Assembly: GCF_007570825.1 (NCBI RefSeq)
Contig: NZ_SUNB01000001.1
Location: forward strand, 1,178,001-1,242,000
DNA length: 64,000 nucleotides
Direction: 5' to 3'
From: Pleionea sediminis
GTDB taxonomy: Bacteria > Pseudomonadota > Gammaproteobacteria > Enterobacterales > Kangiellaceae
Shown: in pieces, positions 18,811 to 27,105 of the stretch
How the letters are laid out: each line of letters begins with the position of its first letter
How positions within the stretch are numbered: the stretch's first letter is position 1
The notes under the pieces: model-generated
The model's input: the letters and a program-made list of their open reading frames with translations, nothing else
Database searches by the model: none
What the model was told of the DNA's origin: nothing
Position numbers and translations under genes: made by a program

Positions 18811-19668
18811 ATGAAGTGGTTAATCGCAGTAACCTGTTTATGGGCATTCAGTTTTTCTTTAATTGGTGAATATCTGGCGGGCGAAGTAGATAGCTATGTT
18901 GCTGTCCTTAGCCGAACCTTACTCGCGCTCGTCGTATTTATCCCTTTTGTAAAACTCAGTAGAATAAATTGGCCATCAGCCATCAAGTTAATGCTTATCG
19001 GAGCAGTCCAGATTGGACTGATGTATCTATTTTTTTACCACAGCTTTTTGTATCTATCAGTCGCCGAGGTTCTTCTTTTTACAATATTGACTCCTGTTTA
19101 TGTCTCTATCATCGATGATCTTGTTTTCAATAGAAAATTTCACTTCAAATGGTTGAGTGCAGCCGTTGTATCGGTTATTGGCGCGGCTATTATTCGGTAT
19201 CACTCAGTCAGTGAAGACTTTTATACTGGACTGCTTCTAGTTCAGTTAGCCAACATTTGCTTTGCTTTCGGGCAAGTGGCTTACAAACGATTAGAGCTGG
19301 GCTCCCGAAAAAATCAGCAAGCTCATTTTTTGTTTTTCTTTTTAGGAGCCAGTTTACTCTGTTCTGTTGCTGCAATCGCTTTTGGCAACTTCAATAAAAT
19401 ACCCGACAATCCAACAGAGGTACTCGTTATATTATGGCTTGGACTCATTGCGTCAGGAGTCGGTTACTTTTGCTGGAACTATGGTGCGAAGCAAGTAAAT
19501 ACAGGGCAGCTGGCAACAATGAACAATGCATTAATTCCGGTAGGATTGTTGGTCAATGTTGTTATTTGGCAAAGAAATATCGATTGGCTACCTTTGCTAG
19601 CAGGAGGAAGCATCATTCTGATATCGGTCATTATTGCTAGCAATAAAAAGAAAGCCGTTGATTATTAA
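18811..19668 (+). CDS. EamA/DMT superfamily transporter
   Basis: A 285-residue integral membrane protein with about ten hydrophobic segments arranged as two EamA repeats. The first repeat opens with WLIAVTCLWAFSFSLIGE and the second has LGLIASGVGYFCWNYGAKQV, the typical fourth-helix motif of the family. It lies in the carboxylate/amino acid/amine branch of drug/metabolite transporters, but the substrate is not visible. It begins six bases after the fimL-like gene, so the two may be co-transcribed. It converges on the next gene with a six-base gap. Confidence 0.85.
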   Translation: MKWLIAVTCLWAFSFSLIGEYLAGEVDSYVAVLSRTLLALVVFIPFVKLSRINWPSAIKLMLIGAVQIGLMYLFFYHSFLYLSVAEVLLFTILTPVYVSIIDDLVFNRKFHFKWLSAAVVSVIGAAIIRYHSVSEDFYTGLLLVQLANICFAFGQVAYKRLELGSRKNQQAHFLFFFLGASLLCSVAAIAFGNFNKIPDNPTEVLVILWLGLIASGVGYFCWNYGAKQVNTGQLATMNNALIPVGLLVNVVIWQRNIDWLPLLAGGSIILISVIIASNKKKAVDY

Positions 19669-19674
19669 AATAGT

Positions 19675-20367
19675 TTAATCTTCTGATTTATCTTCACAAT
19701 CTTTAAGACGACTCAGTGCATCCGGATGAGTTGGGTAGTGCTCTAAAAACTTTTTAAATGCCCGAGCAGCTTCTTCAAATTGATGAAACTCTTGATAAAT
19801 ATATCCGAGATTCAAATAAGCACTGGGGAAATCATCACCATGAATCAAGGTCTTTTTATAGGCGTTTATTGCGCTATCTAAATCTTTATCGTTCGCATAA
19901 AGCCAACCTCGATTATACCAGGCCGCTTGCGAAAATGGTGAAATGGTTAAAGCTATATCGACTAACGTCGAAGCCAGTTCAAACTCCTGATTATGCGCAG
20001 CCGCTGCAGAGAGCGTAATAAGCTCTTCATCTCTCCAATCAGGCATTTTCTCTTTTGCTTGTAAATCTTCTAACGCAGATTCCGTCGATACCTTGTTTTT
20101 CGTATTTTCTTCCGGAATATCGTTAACAATTGTATTAACAAAATTTAAATAATGGCACTGACAAATTAAGCCCGCTCGATAATAAACTACGGATTCGATT
20201 TGTCTCAGTGGACCTGAGTCACCATTAATAAATTGCCCTTGCACACCACAAGACAAACACACTACCTGATTTGGAATTTGGTTACGCTGAGCGATCGACT
20301 TTGGCTTGAATGCATATGCCATTGATAATCCGCGTCTTCCGATGGGTGTTAAACTTTTTAAGCTCAT
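19675..20367 (-). CDS. Zinc-ribbon + TPR protein (copy 1 of a divergent pair)
   Basis: The 230-residue protein has a cysteine cluster near residues 38-75 (CLSCGVQGQF ... GLICQCHYLNFVN), a CxxC...CxC pattern that suggests one bound zinc. It is followed by about three TPR units (about 130-225; AAWYNRGWLYA, SAYLNLGYIYQEFHQFEEAARAF). It is clearly paralogous to the product of 21407-22102: both share GLS.AY..P, CLSCG..GQF..GD.GP..Q..S..YYR.G..CQC, and ND.PEE. The paralogue's matching N-terminus supports the ATG at 20367. It lies downstream of a small beta-rich protein gene on the same strand (48-base gap). No signal peptide, so probably cytosolic. I do not recognise the family; function unknown. 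Confidence 0.75.
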   Translation of the reverse strand: MSLKSLTPIGRRGLSMAYAFKPKSIAQRNQIPNQVVCLSCGVQGQFINGDSGPLRQIESVVYYRAGLICQCHYLNFVNTIVNDIPEENTKNKVSTESALEDLQAKEKMPDWRDEELITLSAAAAHNQEFELASTLVDIALTISPFSQAAWYNRGWLYANDKDLDSAINAYKKTLIHGDDFPSAYLNLGYIYQEFHQFEEAARAFKKFLEHYPTHPDALSRLKDCEDKSED

Positions 20368-20414
20368 GAATTATAAAAAGCGCCACAGAAAGACCTGCAG
20401 CGCTTCCCAGTTTC

Positions 20415-20699
20415 TTATGACTCAGAAGCCAGAACGGCAGAAGGCTTGATAAGACACTTAACTGTGATGCCCCAATGACTTTTGTAGTCCATAGTCACTT
20501 TTTGCTTCACATTTAAACGCCAAATATTAAGAGATACATCAGTTTCGCTTTTTAATTCGAAGTCAGCAGTAATATTGATTTCGAATTGATACTCAGCAAT
20601 TGTCATTGGATCTGCACCCGAAGACATAGCAGCTTGAGCAACACGAGCAGCACCCGCAAACGCAACAATATATCCTGAAAGTTCTGCAGCATTAGCCAT
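20415..20699 (-). CDS. Small helix-plus-beta protein, unknown function (copy 1)
   Basis: A 94-residue protein with a good ribosome-binding site (GAGGAA, six bases before the ATG). It starts with an alanine-rich helix (about residues 4-27), then alternating-hydrophobic strands (EYQFEINITADFEL; WRLNVKQKVTM; WGITVKCLIKP). The pattern of one helix plus three or four strands is shared with the product of 21025-21390: compare ELSGYIVAFAGAA with ELHQLFVALHHTL, and EYQFEINITADF with MDEIEVELPVQM. This resembles small conflict/effector-associated beta domains such as Trypco2 or DUF2589, but that is a guess from pattern only. It leads the minus-strand pair with the zinc-ribbon/TPR gene. Confidence 0.7.
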   Translation of the reverse strand: MANAAELSGYIVAFAGAARVAQAAMSSGADPMTIAEYQFEINITADFELKSETDVSLNIWRLNVKQKVTMDYKSHWGITVKCLIKPSAVLASES

Positions 20700-21024
20700 A
20701 ATATATTCCTCTTAAAATGTTAGTTAAAATTGTCTGCTTCCTTGAATGACTCAAAGCAAGCTTCATTGGTTTAGGATTAAAAATTGAAAGCCTCAAGGAG
20801 TAATTTGAGATTGTTCTCAAAGTGAGCTAGCGGTCAACATAACACGTCATTTTCTCAATCAATATTGAGTTATTCGCCACTGTTAATATTCATGATGTTT
20901 TACTAAAAATAGTAATTAGAGATTACCGCATTGACTTTCTTGATGGGTCAAAACTCCTATGCTATACCCTCTACTCCAATGCTAAGGACTGACCCTTTTA
21001 TCTCTAACAAAGACGAGAATAATT
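20700..21024. promoter_or_regulatory. Divergent control region of the paired small-protein/TPR operons
   Basis: This 325-base region lies between two divergent, paralogous gene pairs and contains no gene that I can support. It holds six copies of the word CTCAA or its complement TTGAG between 20750 and 20869. Four of them form two inverted repeats with six-base spacers: 20805-20820 (TTGAG/CTCAA) and 20854-20869 (CTCAA/TTGAG). A plus-strand promoter-like sequence follows at 20940-20968. The repeats are candidate operators for a shared regulator. Confidence 0.45.
20940..20968 (+). promoter_or_regulatory. Sigma70-type promoter for the plus-strand small-protein operon
   Basis: A TTGATG -35 box at 20940-20945 is followed after exactly 17 bases by TATACC at 20963-20968. 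TG lies one base upstream of the -10 (TGC-TATACC), giving an extended -10. It is the best promoter match in the gap and would give a leader of about 50 bases before the ATG at 21025. An overlapping TTGAC ... GTCAA inverted repeat (20931-20951) covers the -35 and could bind a regulator. Each box matches consensus at four of six positions. Confidence 0.45.
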
Positions 21025-21390
21025 ATGAACGATAGAACTGACGAACATTCAGAAAATGATGAGTCTTCAATTGAGAAAGAACTGCATCAGCTATTTGTGG
21101 CTCTTCATCACACTTTGCAACAAGCCAACCAACAGATTGAAAAGTCCGACAGTAAGTTTAGATATAACATGGATGAGATAGAGGTAGAGCTACCCGTCCA
21201 GATGAAATTTAATAAAGAAGCTGAACGATTCGGTCGCGAAGTGAATCCATTTAAAATTAAGTTAGCCGATAAGTCCACAATCGAAAATAAAAAATCGAAC
21301 CAACCTGTTAATGACTTAATCAAAGAAAAACAAGTTCAGTCGGAACTAGGCAGAATTCGAGTCAGATTTACACGCGATCAGATTTCGTAA
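21025..21390 (+). CDS. Small helix-plus-beta protein, unknown function (copy 2)
   Basis: A 121-residue, acidic and soluble protein. An N-terminal helix (about 17-42, KELHQLFVALHHTLQQANQQ) precedes strands FRYNMDEIEVELPVQMKF and NPFKIKLAD. A polar linker and a last strand (ELGRIRVRFTRD) follow. The secondary-structure pattern parallels the 94-residue product of 20415-20699. Each of these small proteins is encoded directly upstream of a zinc-ribbon/TPR gene, so the module seems to have been duplicated and inverted. The gap to the next gene is 16 bases and contains AAAGGAGG. Function unknown; a Trypco2/DUF2589-like domain is a tentative suggestion. Confidence 0.72.
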   Translation: MNDRTDEHSENDESSIEKELHQLFVALHHTLQQANQQIEKSDSKFRYNMDEIEVELPVQMKFNKEAERFGREVNPFKIKLADKSTIENKKSNQPVNDLIKEKQVQSELGRIRVRFTRDQIS

Positions 21391-21406
21391 GTTAAAGGAG
21401 GAAACA

Positions 21407-22102
21407 ATGTCACATCCAGCAACCGTGGATAATCACCACTCTGATGGACTTTCTTTGCGCTATGCTTATCGACCCTCTACTGAAGCCCAGTTGGAGTCAC
21501 TAACCGCCGAACATACCTGTTTGTCTTGTGGCGACAAAGGACAGTTTGTAACAGGTGACCTTGGGCCAAAAAAACAAATGGCTAGCCTGATTTATTATCG
21601 GGGCGCCATGAAATGTCAATGTGGATTTATGAACTTCGCTTACGTCATCATCAATGATCTGCCCGAAGAGAAAAAGAACCAGGCAATGCCATCAAGAGTT
21701 TCTATTGATAAGGAAATTAATGAAGGAAACATTCCTGATTATCGTATGGAAGAGTTTCTTCAAATGTCAGCGGCATGTGCTCATAACGAAGATTTTGATG
21801 AAGCAGAAGCCTATATTAAGCGTTGTTTAGAAATAGATCCTGACAATCAGGCAGCACTCTATAATCTTGGTTGGCTGTGCACCAAACGGGAAGCGTTACA
21901 AGATGCTGTTCAAGCTTACAAAAAAGTTGAGTCTATCAGCGATAACTTTCCTAGTGCCAGTCTTAATTTAGGTTACATTTATCAAGAAGCTGGTGACTAT
22001 CAAAATGCAATTAAATCTTATCGTAAGTTCTTAAATCGCTACCCAAATCATATGGATGCGCGCAATCGTTTGACCCAATGTGATAAAAAACTGGCTGGAT
22101 AA
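21407..22102 (+). CDS. Zinc-ribbon + TPR protein (copy 2 of a divergent pair)
   Basis: The 231-residue protein has a CxxC...CxC cluster (CLSCGDKGQF ... AMKCQCGFMNFA, about residues 42-78), probably a zinc ribbon. Three TPR-like units follow (about 128-225; AALYNLGWLCTKREALQDAVQAY, SASLNLGYIYQEAGDYQNAIKSY). It is the paralogue of the product of 19675-20367 along nearly the whole length. The ribosome-binding site AAAGGAGG is among the strongest in the window, which suggests high expression. The 102-residue gene downstream abuts its stop. The protein has no signal peptide, so a cytosolic adaptor or scaffold role is likely but not shown. Confidence 0.77.
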   Translation: MSHPATVDNHHSDGLSLRYAYRPSTEAQLESLTAEHTCLSCGDKGQFVTGDLGPKKQMASLIYYRGAMKCQCGFMNFAYVIINDLPEEKKNQAMPSRVSIDKEINEGNIPDYRMEEFLQMSAACAHNEDFDEAEAYIKRCLEIDPDNQAALYNLGWLCTKREALQDAVQAYKKVESISDNFPSASLNLGYIYQEAGDYQNAIKSYRKFLNRYPNHMDARNRLTQCDKKLAG

Positions 22103-22411
22103 TTGATCGTGCCCTCACACGGTTTTACACAAGAAATTTTGGAGTATTCTGCCGATCTTATCAGGCAGGATATTCCATCATTATCTTTAAAGCTAAGAAA
22201 TGAGGCTCAATCTGGAAATATTCAAACCGAAAATACAATTTTTGAAAACCAACCGCTGTCACACGATGACGTATCCAATATCATAACTTTAATTGCCAAG
22301 AAAGGTCGTGAATTTCTAGAGAACGAAGAGGAGTTAAATGATGTTGACTATATCGAACGAAGTGCTTTATCAGCTTGGCTAGATTATGCTAAAACGTTAT
22401 TAGCAAGCTAG
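22103..22411 (+). CDS. Small helical protein of unknown function in the TPR module
   Basis: The frame opens immediately after the stop of the TPR gene, with a TTG at 22103 and a GTG at 22109 as possible starts and no upstream alternative. The product of about 100 residues is helical and acidic, with no cysteine, signal peptide or membrane segment (helices near 9-32, 54-75 and 80-100). The zero-base gap implies translational coupling with the TPR protein. The inverted sister pair at 19675-20699 has no counterpart of this gene. I recognise no family. Confidence 0.6.
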   Translation: MIVPSHGFTQEILEYSADLIRQDIPSLSLKLRNEAQSGNIQTENTIFENQPLSHDDVSNIITLIAKKGREFLENEEELNDVDYIERSALSAWLDYAKTLLAS

Positions 22412-22581
22412 GTCAGACCAGAGATTCAACACAACTTATCTCATCTCACAATCATGTTGTAATATGTAATTCATATTTTCAATTCTCATCAATGTTTATT
22501 ATTTTTTTAACTACAATAAAACAACGTCTGAATTTTTCATCGAATTAAACGAAAGAAGCAAGGAACATGCAATAAACTTTT

Positions 22582-23919
22582 ATGAAACGAATAATTAACG
22601 CTGTTATTTCAATTATATTTCTGCTTTCTTGCCTCTCAACTGGTGCTATGCATAAAAATCAGCATAGCAAAGAGCTAACAACGCTCAGCATTAAAGAATT
22701 GATGAATATTCCTCTTGACGTAAATTATACCAAAGAAAGAATTTTTCAATCAGATATAAACCCTGTATCAGAGAGCTCAGTCAATTTTGGCATACTAGCT
22801 CCAATTAGTAGCTTTCCCATCTATTCTGCAGAAATTATTGCTGCGGCAGACCTTGCAGCAGAGCACATTAATAACCATGGTGGCATCAATGGACAAAGAC
22901 TCGCAATCATTAGAGCAGATGATCAAGAAAATACTCACGTATCAGCAGACTTAGCCGACATACTAGTCAAGCGGCATAATGTTAAAGCAATTGTTGGTCC
23001 TGCAACTTCCGATAGTGTTGCAGATGTCTTAGAGAGAGTGGCTATTCCGAAAAACATTCCTCTAATAACTCAAGCGGCCTCAGCAATGAAGCTGTCCGAC
23101 ATTGGGGGCAAACACTTATTCTGGCGCATGGTTGCCAATAACCAACAACAAATTGATTTGATATTTAATTATTTATACACCAAAGAGCAGCATAAAAAAA
23201 TTTTTATTATTGGAGGCCGAGATATCTACAGTAAAGAAATTATTCACGGCTTAAAAGTTCACTATGGCAATACGAAAAACGCTCAATCAGACCACTTAGC
23301 TATCAGTAAATTAGTTTACCTAGATGGCATGAATTTAGAAGATGAAATAAGAGCTATTCAATCTAAAAATGTAACGGCAATTGTACTTACATTGCCAACA
23401 GATCAAATGCTAGCAATCATAAAAAAAATCCGTCGTTATTGGCAGGGCAGCTTCCCATTAATATTGGCTGCTGACACTGTAAAGCCAAAGTATATTATTG
23501 ACGCAAATTTAGGAGAAATCTCCCATTGCATCCTAACTTATGTATCGTCACCTACCGAGTTATCTCCCGACCTAAGAGATAGAGTCATCGCTTTATTAAA
23601 TAGAGATTCTGCAGGTTTTGATGCCGCCTATGTTTATGATGCCATTATTTTATTTTCAATGGCAAAAGCTCTCTCTGATAAATTTGATCTCGACTTTAAA
23701 AAAACAATGTTGAGACTTACATCTAATGGCTATCCAATAAGTCACTTTGACTATCCTGATATAGTTGCACTCTATAAAAAGTATGGCTCATTCAAATATT
23801 CAGGATACAGCGGTCGCATCAACTTTAATAATCAAGGCGATAATTTAACGGCTAATATGAAGATTTACCCGATATCACAAAAGGAACACAAAAACTATCC
23901 CTGCATGGAAAAGCAATAA
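22582..23919 (+). CDS. ABC-type substrate-binding protein (Peripla_BP_6) with a TonB-plug-leader-like N-terminus
   Basis: The 445-residue protein has a Sec signal peptide (about residues 1-22). A short segment LTTLSIKELMNIPLDV (about 32-48) follows that resembles the leader found before the plug of many TonB-dependent receptors. From about 66 it is a two-domain Leu/Ile/Val-type receptor: VNFGILAPISSFPIYSAEII, NNHGGINGQRLAIIRADD, VKAIVGPATSDSVADV, KIFIIGGRDIYSKEI and GFDAAYVYDAIILF. It should bind a small ligand in the periplasm. No ABC permease or ATPase gene is adjacent, so it may act as a sensor or serve a remote transporter. The ligand is unknown. Confidence 0.82.
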   Translation: MKRIINAVISIIFLLSCLSTGAMHKNQHSKELTTLSIKELMNIPLDVNYTKERIFQSDINPVSESSVNFGILAPISSFPIYSAEIIAAADLAAEHINNHGGINGQRLAIIRADDQENTHVSADLADILVKRHNVKAIVGPATSDSVADVLERVAIPKNIPLITQAASAMKLSDIGGKHLFWRMVANNQQQIDLIFNYLYTKEQHKKIFIIGGRDIYSKEIIHGLKVHYGNTKNAQSDHLAISKLVYLDGMNLEDEIRAIQSKNVTAIVLTLPTDQMLAIIKKIRRYWQGSFPLILAADTVKPKYIIDANLGEISHCILTYVSSPTELSPDLRDRVIALLNRDSAGFDAAYVYDAIILFSMAKALSDKFDLDFKKTMLRLTSNGYPISHFDYPDIVALYKKYGSFKYSGYSGRINFNNQGDNLTANMKIYPISQKEHKNYPCMEKQ

Positions 23920-23920
23920 C

Positions 23921-24532
23921 TTATTTTAATCTTTTAATTGCCATCAAAAGGTTCTTTCTAGCCGTTTTCTCGTACTTACTTCTAAAATATTCGGTATTAT
24001 AAAAAAAGTCCGTATTACTAAAACTCTCTAGTAATTTTCGGCGATTCTTTTTAAATAAAAACCATGGTATCCAGCGATATTCTTTTCGAACATTAAGCTC
24101 ATATTCTCGATAAACCTCTTCGCTGGATCCAAAAATAGATAAATCTATATCCACTAAATACTTTTCATCATTCTCAGATAAATCCCCATTATGTGTGGTA
24201 GCCATAATTAGTTGAAAAGAGTAATCGATAAAATCTTTTGAAGCATTATTACTCTTCATAAAATCAGTTAACCATTGGGCGCTATCCCGTTCATTCGTTT
24301 TTGAAAACGGCTTATAAATCGCATCATGAAACCAAATCGCTAGCTCGACTAAAAAAGGACGCTCTAGTTTTTCTGAAATCAGATCGACATGGCGAAGCAT
24401 CGCACTAATATGTTCTTTTGTATGATAAAACCGATGTGATTGATTATAAGCATTAACTAACTGTTGATACGTTTCCAGACAAAGCGGGAATTCTAATGCT
24501 AACATCAATTGACGCCATCTCGACTCATCCAT
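23921..24532 (-). CDS. HD-domain predicted hydrolase (COG4339-like)
   Basis: The ATG at 24532 has GGAGG 11 bases upstream and gives 203 residues; a longer version from 24562 would overlap the upstream oxidase gene. The motifs YHTKEHI, WFHDAIY and MATTHNGD supply the histidines and aspartates of the HD metal-dependent phosphohydrolase superfamily, in the arrangement of the uncharacterised COG4339 family. A W/F-rich segment (YRWIPWFLFKKNR) lies near the C-terminus. The substrate is unknown. The gene follows the FAD oxidase with an eight-base gap and is convergent with the binding-protein gene. Confidence 0.82.
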   Translation of the reverse strand: MDESRWRQLMLALEFPLCLETYQQLVNAYNQSHRFYHTKEHISAMLRHVDLISEKLERPFLVELAIWFHDAIYKPFSKTNERDSAQWLTDFMKSNNASKDFIDYSFQLIMATTHNGDLSENDEKYLVDIDLSIFGSSEEVYREYELNVRKEYRWIPWFLFKKNRRKLLESFSNTDFFYNTEYFRSKYEKTARKNLLMAIKRLK

Positions 24533-24539
24533 TTTTAAG

Positions 24540-25823
24540 TCAGCCTCCAGCGTGCTCGGCAACCCAATCTCTTGCCTGATACCACCAATAGCTCATCTGT
24601 GCTGCTAGCGGACCCAATGGGCCACCATTCCACGGTAATTTCCAATGTTGGTATTCGCAAATTCGGGTGTCGTTTTCTGCAATAGCAGAAGCAAGAATTT
24701 CCCCAGCAGCAGTAGTTGGAGCAACACCATGACCGCCAAAACCATTGGCATACCACACATTCTTCGACAGCTGACCAATCGTTGCCATCTGATGTCGTGC
24801 ATATCCCATATATCCTTGCCAACAGTACTCTACTTTAATGTTAGACAAGTCCGGAAAAACTTTGAGCATGTCTTGTCTCAATACTTCAGCCAAATTTTCT
24901 GGCGCAACTTTACTAGCACTAATTCGGCCACCCCATAAGATTCGAGTGTCTTTTAGTGGACGGTAATAATCAAAAGCAAATCGCGTATCGTAAATAGCAG
25001 CTTGAGTACTCATAAGCTCATTAATCGAAGAACCTATCTGTTCAGTGGTCATCACATATGTCGCAATTGGTAAAATTGAGTTCGAAACATTTTTGAAAGT
25101 TTTTCCTAAATAACCGCCACCAGCAATGACCAAGTGCTCACACTTTAACTCACCCTGACAAGTCTCTAGTTTGTGAAAGTTATTTTCTGTTGTCGCCTTA
25201 AGAACACGAACGCTCTCAAATATTTTGACATTGTTAGATAATAAAATCTTTGCAATCCCTAATGCGTAATTTAATGGATGGATATGCATTGCATTAGGTT
25301 CAAATAACCCACCATGATAACGGTCACTTCTAATACGCTCTCTTAACTCTTTGGGCGACAAATAATGCCAATCAACACCCATGCTGTTTTTCATGAACGA
25401 TTGTAATTCAAAAAGTTGCTTTTGGTCTTTAAACCAATTAGCCAATAACACACCCTCATCAACAACGTCACATTGTATGTCATGCTGTTTGATTCTGTCG
25501 CGAATAAGATCAACCGCTAAAGTTGTTTCACGATAAAGAGCTCGTGCTTTTTCGATACCCACTTGCTTAACCAAAGACTGTGGTCCTAAGGAGTATCCAC
25601 CAAAAACAAATCCGCCATTTCTTCCCGAAGCGCCCCAACCAACCTGATGCTGCTCAATTAGAGCAATACTTTCAACGCCTTTTTCAACCAAACTGAGTGC
25701 GGTCATTAATCCAGCAAATCCTCCGCCAACGATACAGACGTCAAATGCAGAGTTTGACTCAAAACTATGCGTATTGGGGCGAGTATTAATCGTTGAAGAG
25801 TAATAAGTATCAGGATAGTTCAT
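24540..25823 (-). CDS. FAD-dependent amine oxidase, PuuB/DAO family
   Basis: The 427-residue protein has the dinucleotide-binding motif VCIVGGGFAGLMTALSL near residue 30, then GWGASGRNGGFVFGGYSLG, characteristic of the gamma-glutamylputrescine oxidase-like branch of the DAO family. The C-terminal GGHGVAPTTAAGE supplies the usual FAD contact. These enzymes oxidise amines or N-substituted amino acids and release H2O2. The true substrate is not visible, since none of the other puu genes is nearby. It is probably co-transcribed with the HD gene downstream. Confidence 0.85.
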   Translation of the reverse strand: MNYPDTYYSSTINTRPNTHSFESNSAFDVCIVGGGFAGLMTALSLVEKGVESIALIEQHQVGWGASGRNGGFVFGGYSLGPQSLVKQVGIEKARALYRETTLAVDLIRDRIKQHDIQCDVVDEGVLLANWFKDQKQLFELQSFMKNSMGVDWHYLSPKELRERIRSDRYHGGLFEPNAMHIHPLNYALGIAKILLSNNVKIFESVRVLKATTENNFHKLETCQGELKCEHLVIAGGGYLGKTFKNVSNSILPIATYVMTTEQIGSSINELMSTQAAIYDTRFAFDYYRPLKDTRILWGGRISASKVAPENLAEVLRQDMLKVFPDLSNIKVEYCWQGYMGYARHQMATIGQLSKNVWYANGFGGHGVAPTTAAGEILASAIAENDTRICEYQHWKLPWNGGPLGPLAAQMSYWWYQARDWVAEHAGG

Positions 25824-25906
25824 AGATTGATTTTGCTAAGTTGAGGGATGATTGATTTTCAGAAAACTTTATATAAAAATAATAGGCACATTACAATTAA
25901 TAAAAA

Positions 25907-26719
25907 TTATCGACTGGAGACAAAAGTGCGTTCACCCGTTGATAAATTCAAAGCAGTCAGTGTCCCGCCCCACACATATCCAGTATCTAATGCTTGAAAA
26001 CGCTTGGTTGCTAACTTGCCTTGAAGAGCAGCCCAGTGACCAAAAACAATACGGATATCTTTTTCTATCTTTAACGGTTGGTCGTACCAGGGCATTAAGT
26101 CTTTTGGATGATCGCCGGGTGCAGATTTAAATCCAAGCTCTAACCGACCATCGTGATATACAAAGCGTGTTCGAGTGAAAACATTAGTGATGTATCTTAG
26201 TCGATCATTCCCTTTTAATTGATCATTCCACTCATCGGGAGTGTCACCATACATCGCTTTAAAGTAGTCAGCTCTCCGTTGAGAATCACACAAAGTATTT
26301 GTCACCTCATCAGAGCAAGCCAATGTTTGCTTTAAACTCCATTTAGCACTAATTGCAGCATGCACCATCAAAGTTTTGTGTTTGTTACTGTAATGCGCAA
26401 GTGGTTGACGATAAAGCCACTCAACCAAATCTTGATTTCTTGGCTCATCAATTATTTTTTGAAAAGTATCTTTAAACTTTAATGACTCTGCTCCATTGGC
26501 GACGGCAAGCATGTGCAAATCGTGATTTCCCAATACAACTTTTATACGCTCACGATGTTCATATAAATAACGTAAAGTATTAAGCGACTGCGAACCTCGG
26601 TTAATCAAATCACCACAAAACCACAACTTGTCATTTTGCCAATTAAATTTTAATTTTTTCAATAACGCAATTAAGCCGTCGAAACATCCTTGAATGTCAC
26701 CTACAGCGTAAGTGGCCAT
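25907..26719 (-). CDS. apaH: Symmetrical bis(5'-nucleosyl)-tetraphosphatase ApaH
   Basis: The 270-residue protein opens with ATYAVGDIQGCFDGL and contains GDLINRG and GNHDLHML, the PPP-family metallophosphatase motifs, with MVHAAI and VFGHWAALQG giving the later histidine ligands. ApaH splits Ap4A into two ADP and also removes Np4 caps from RNA. The start overlaps the apaG stop (TAATG). The order apaG-apaH is the usual one, but the usual upstream neighbour rsmA is about 22 kb away in this window. Slightly shorter than E. coli ApaH (280). Confidence 0.95.
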   Translation of the reverse strand: MATYAVGDIQGCFDGLIALLKKLKFNWQNDKLWFCGDLINRGSQSLNTLRYLYEHRERIKVVLGNHDLHMLAVANGAESLKFKDTFQKIIDEPRNQDLVEWLYRQPLAHYSNKHKTLMVHAAISAKWSLKQTLACSDEVTNTLCDSQRRADYFKAMYGDTPDEWNDQLKGNDRLRYITNVFTRTRFVYHDGRLELGFKSAPGDHPKDLMPWYDQPLKIEKDIRIVFGHWAALQGKLATKRFQALDTGYVWGGTLTALNLSTGERTFVSSR

Positions 26720-27105
26720 TAGTGAAGAATGCCTGGCTTAGTAAGGCTGAATAGTGGAATTGGAGCGTCAAATTCCAAACCCGTGTCTGATTGCATTTGA
26801 TAGCTGCCTTCCATTGTTCCAAGAGGTGTTTTTAATATCGCACCTGAGGTATATTGATAGGTTTCACCAGGATCAATATGTGGTTGTTCACCGATGACAC
26901 CATCGCCTCGAACTTCTTGCTCTTTGCCGTTAGCATCCGTGATAATCCAATGACGGCGCAATAATTGTGCACCGACTTCACCTGTATTTGTTATGTTAAC
27001 AGTGTAAGCGAACACAAATTGATCGCTATCGGGTTTTGACTGATCTTCTAAATATTCACAATCTACTTCTATTTCAAACTCAAGAATGTCTGATTTTGGA
27101 CTCAA
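26719..27105 (-). CDS. apaG: ApaG protein (DUF525, Co2+/Mg2+ efflux-associated)
   Basis: The best start is a TTG at 27105 with GGGGAG seven bases upstream. It gives 128 residues, close to the 125 of E. coli ApaG. An ATG farther upstream (27177) would add 24 residues unlike the family. Conserved segments are FAYTVNITNTG, QLLRRHWIITDANG, VRGDGVIGEQPHIDPGE and GTMEGSYQM, forming the fibronectin-III-like ApaG beta sandwich. The molecular role is uncertain; mutants of relatives affect Co2+ resistance and Mg2+ efflux. Translationally coupled to apaH by a one-base stop/start overlap. Confidence 0.93.
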   Translation of the reverse strand: MSPKSDILEFEIEVDCEYLEDQSKPDSDQFVFAYTVNITNTGEVGAQLLRRHWIITDANGKEQEVRGDGVIGEQPHIDPGETYQYTSGAILKTPLGTMEGSYQMQSDTGLEFDAPIPLFSLTKPGILH

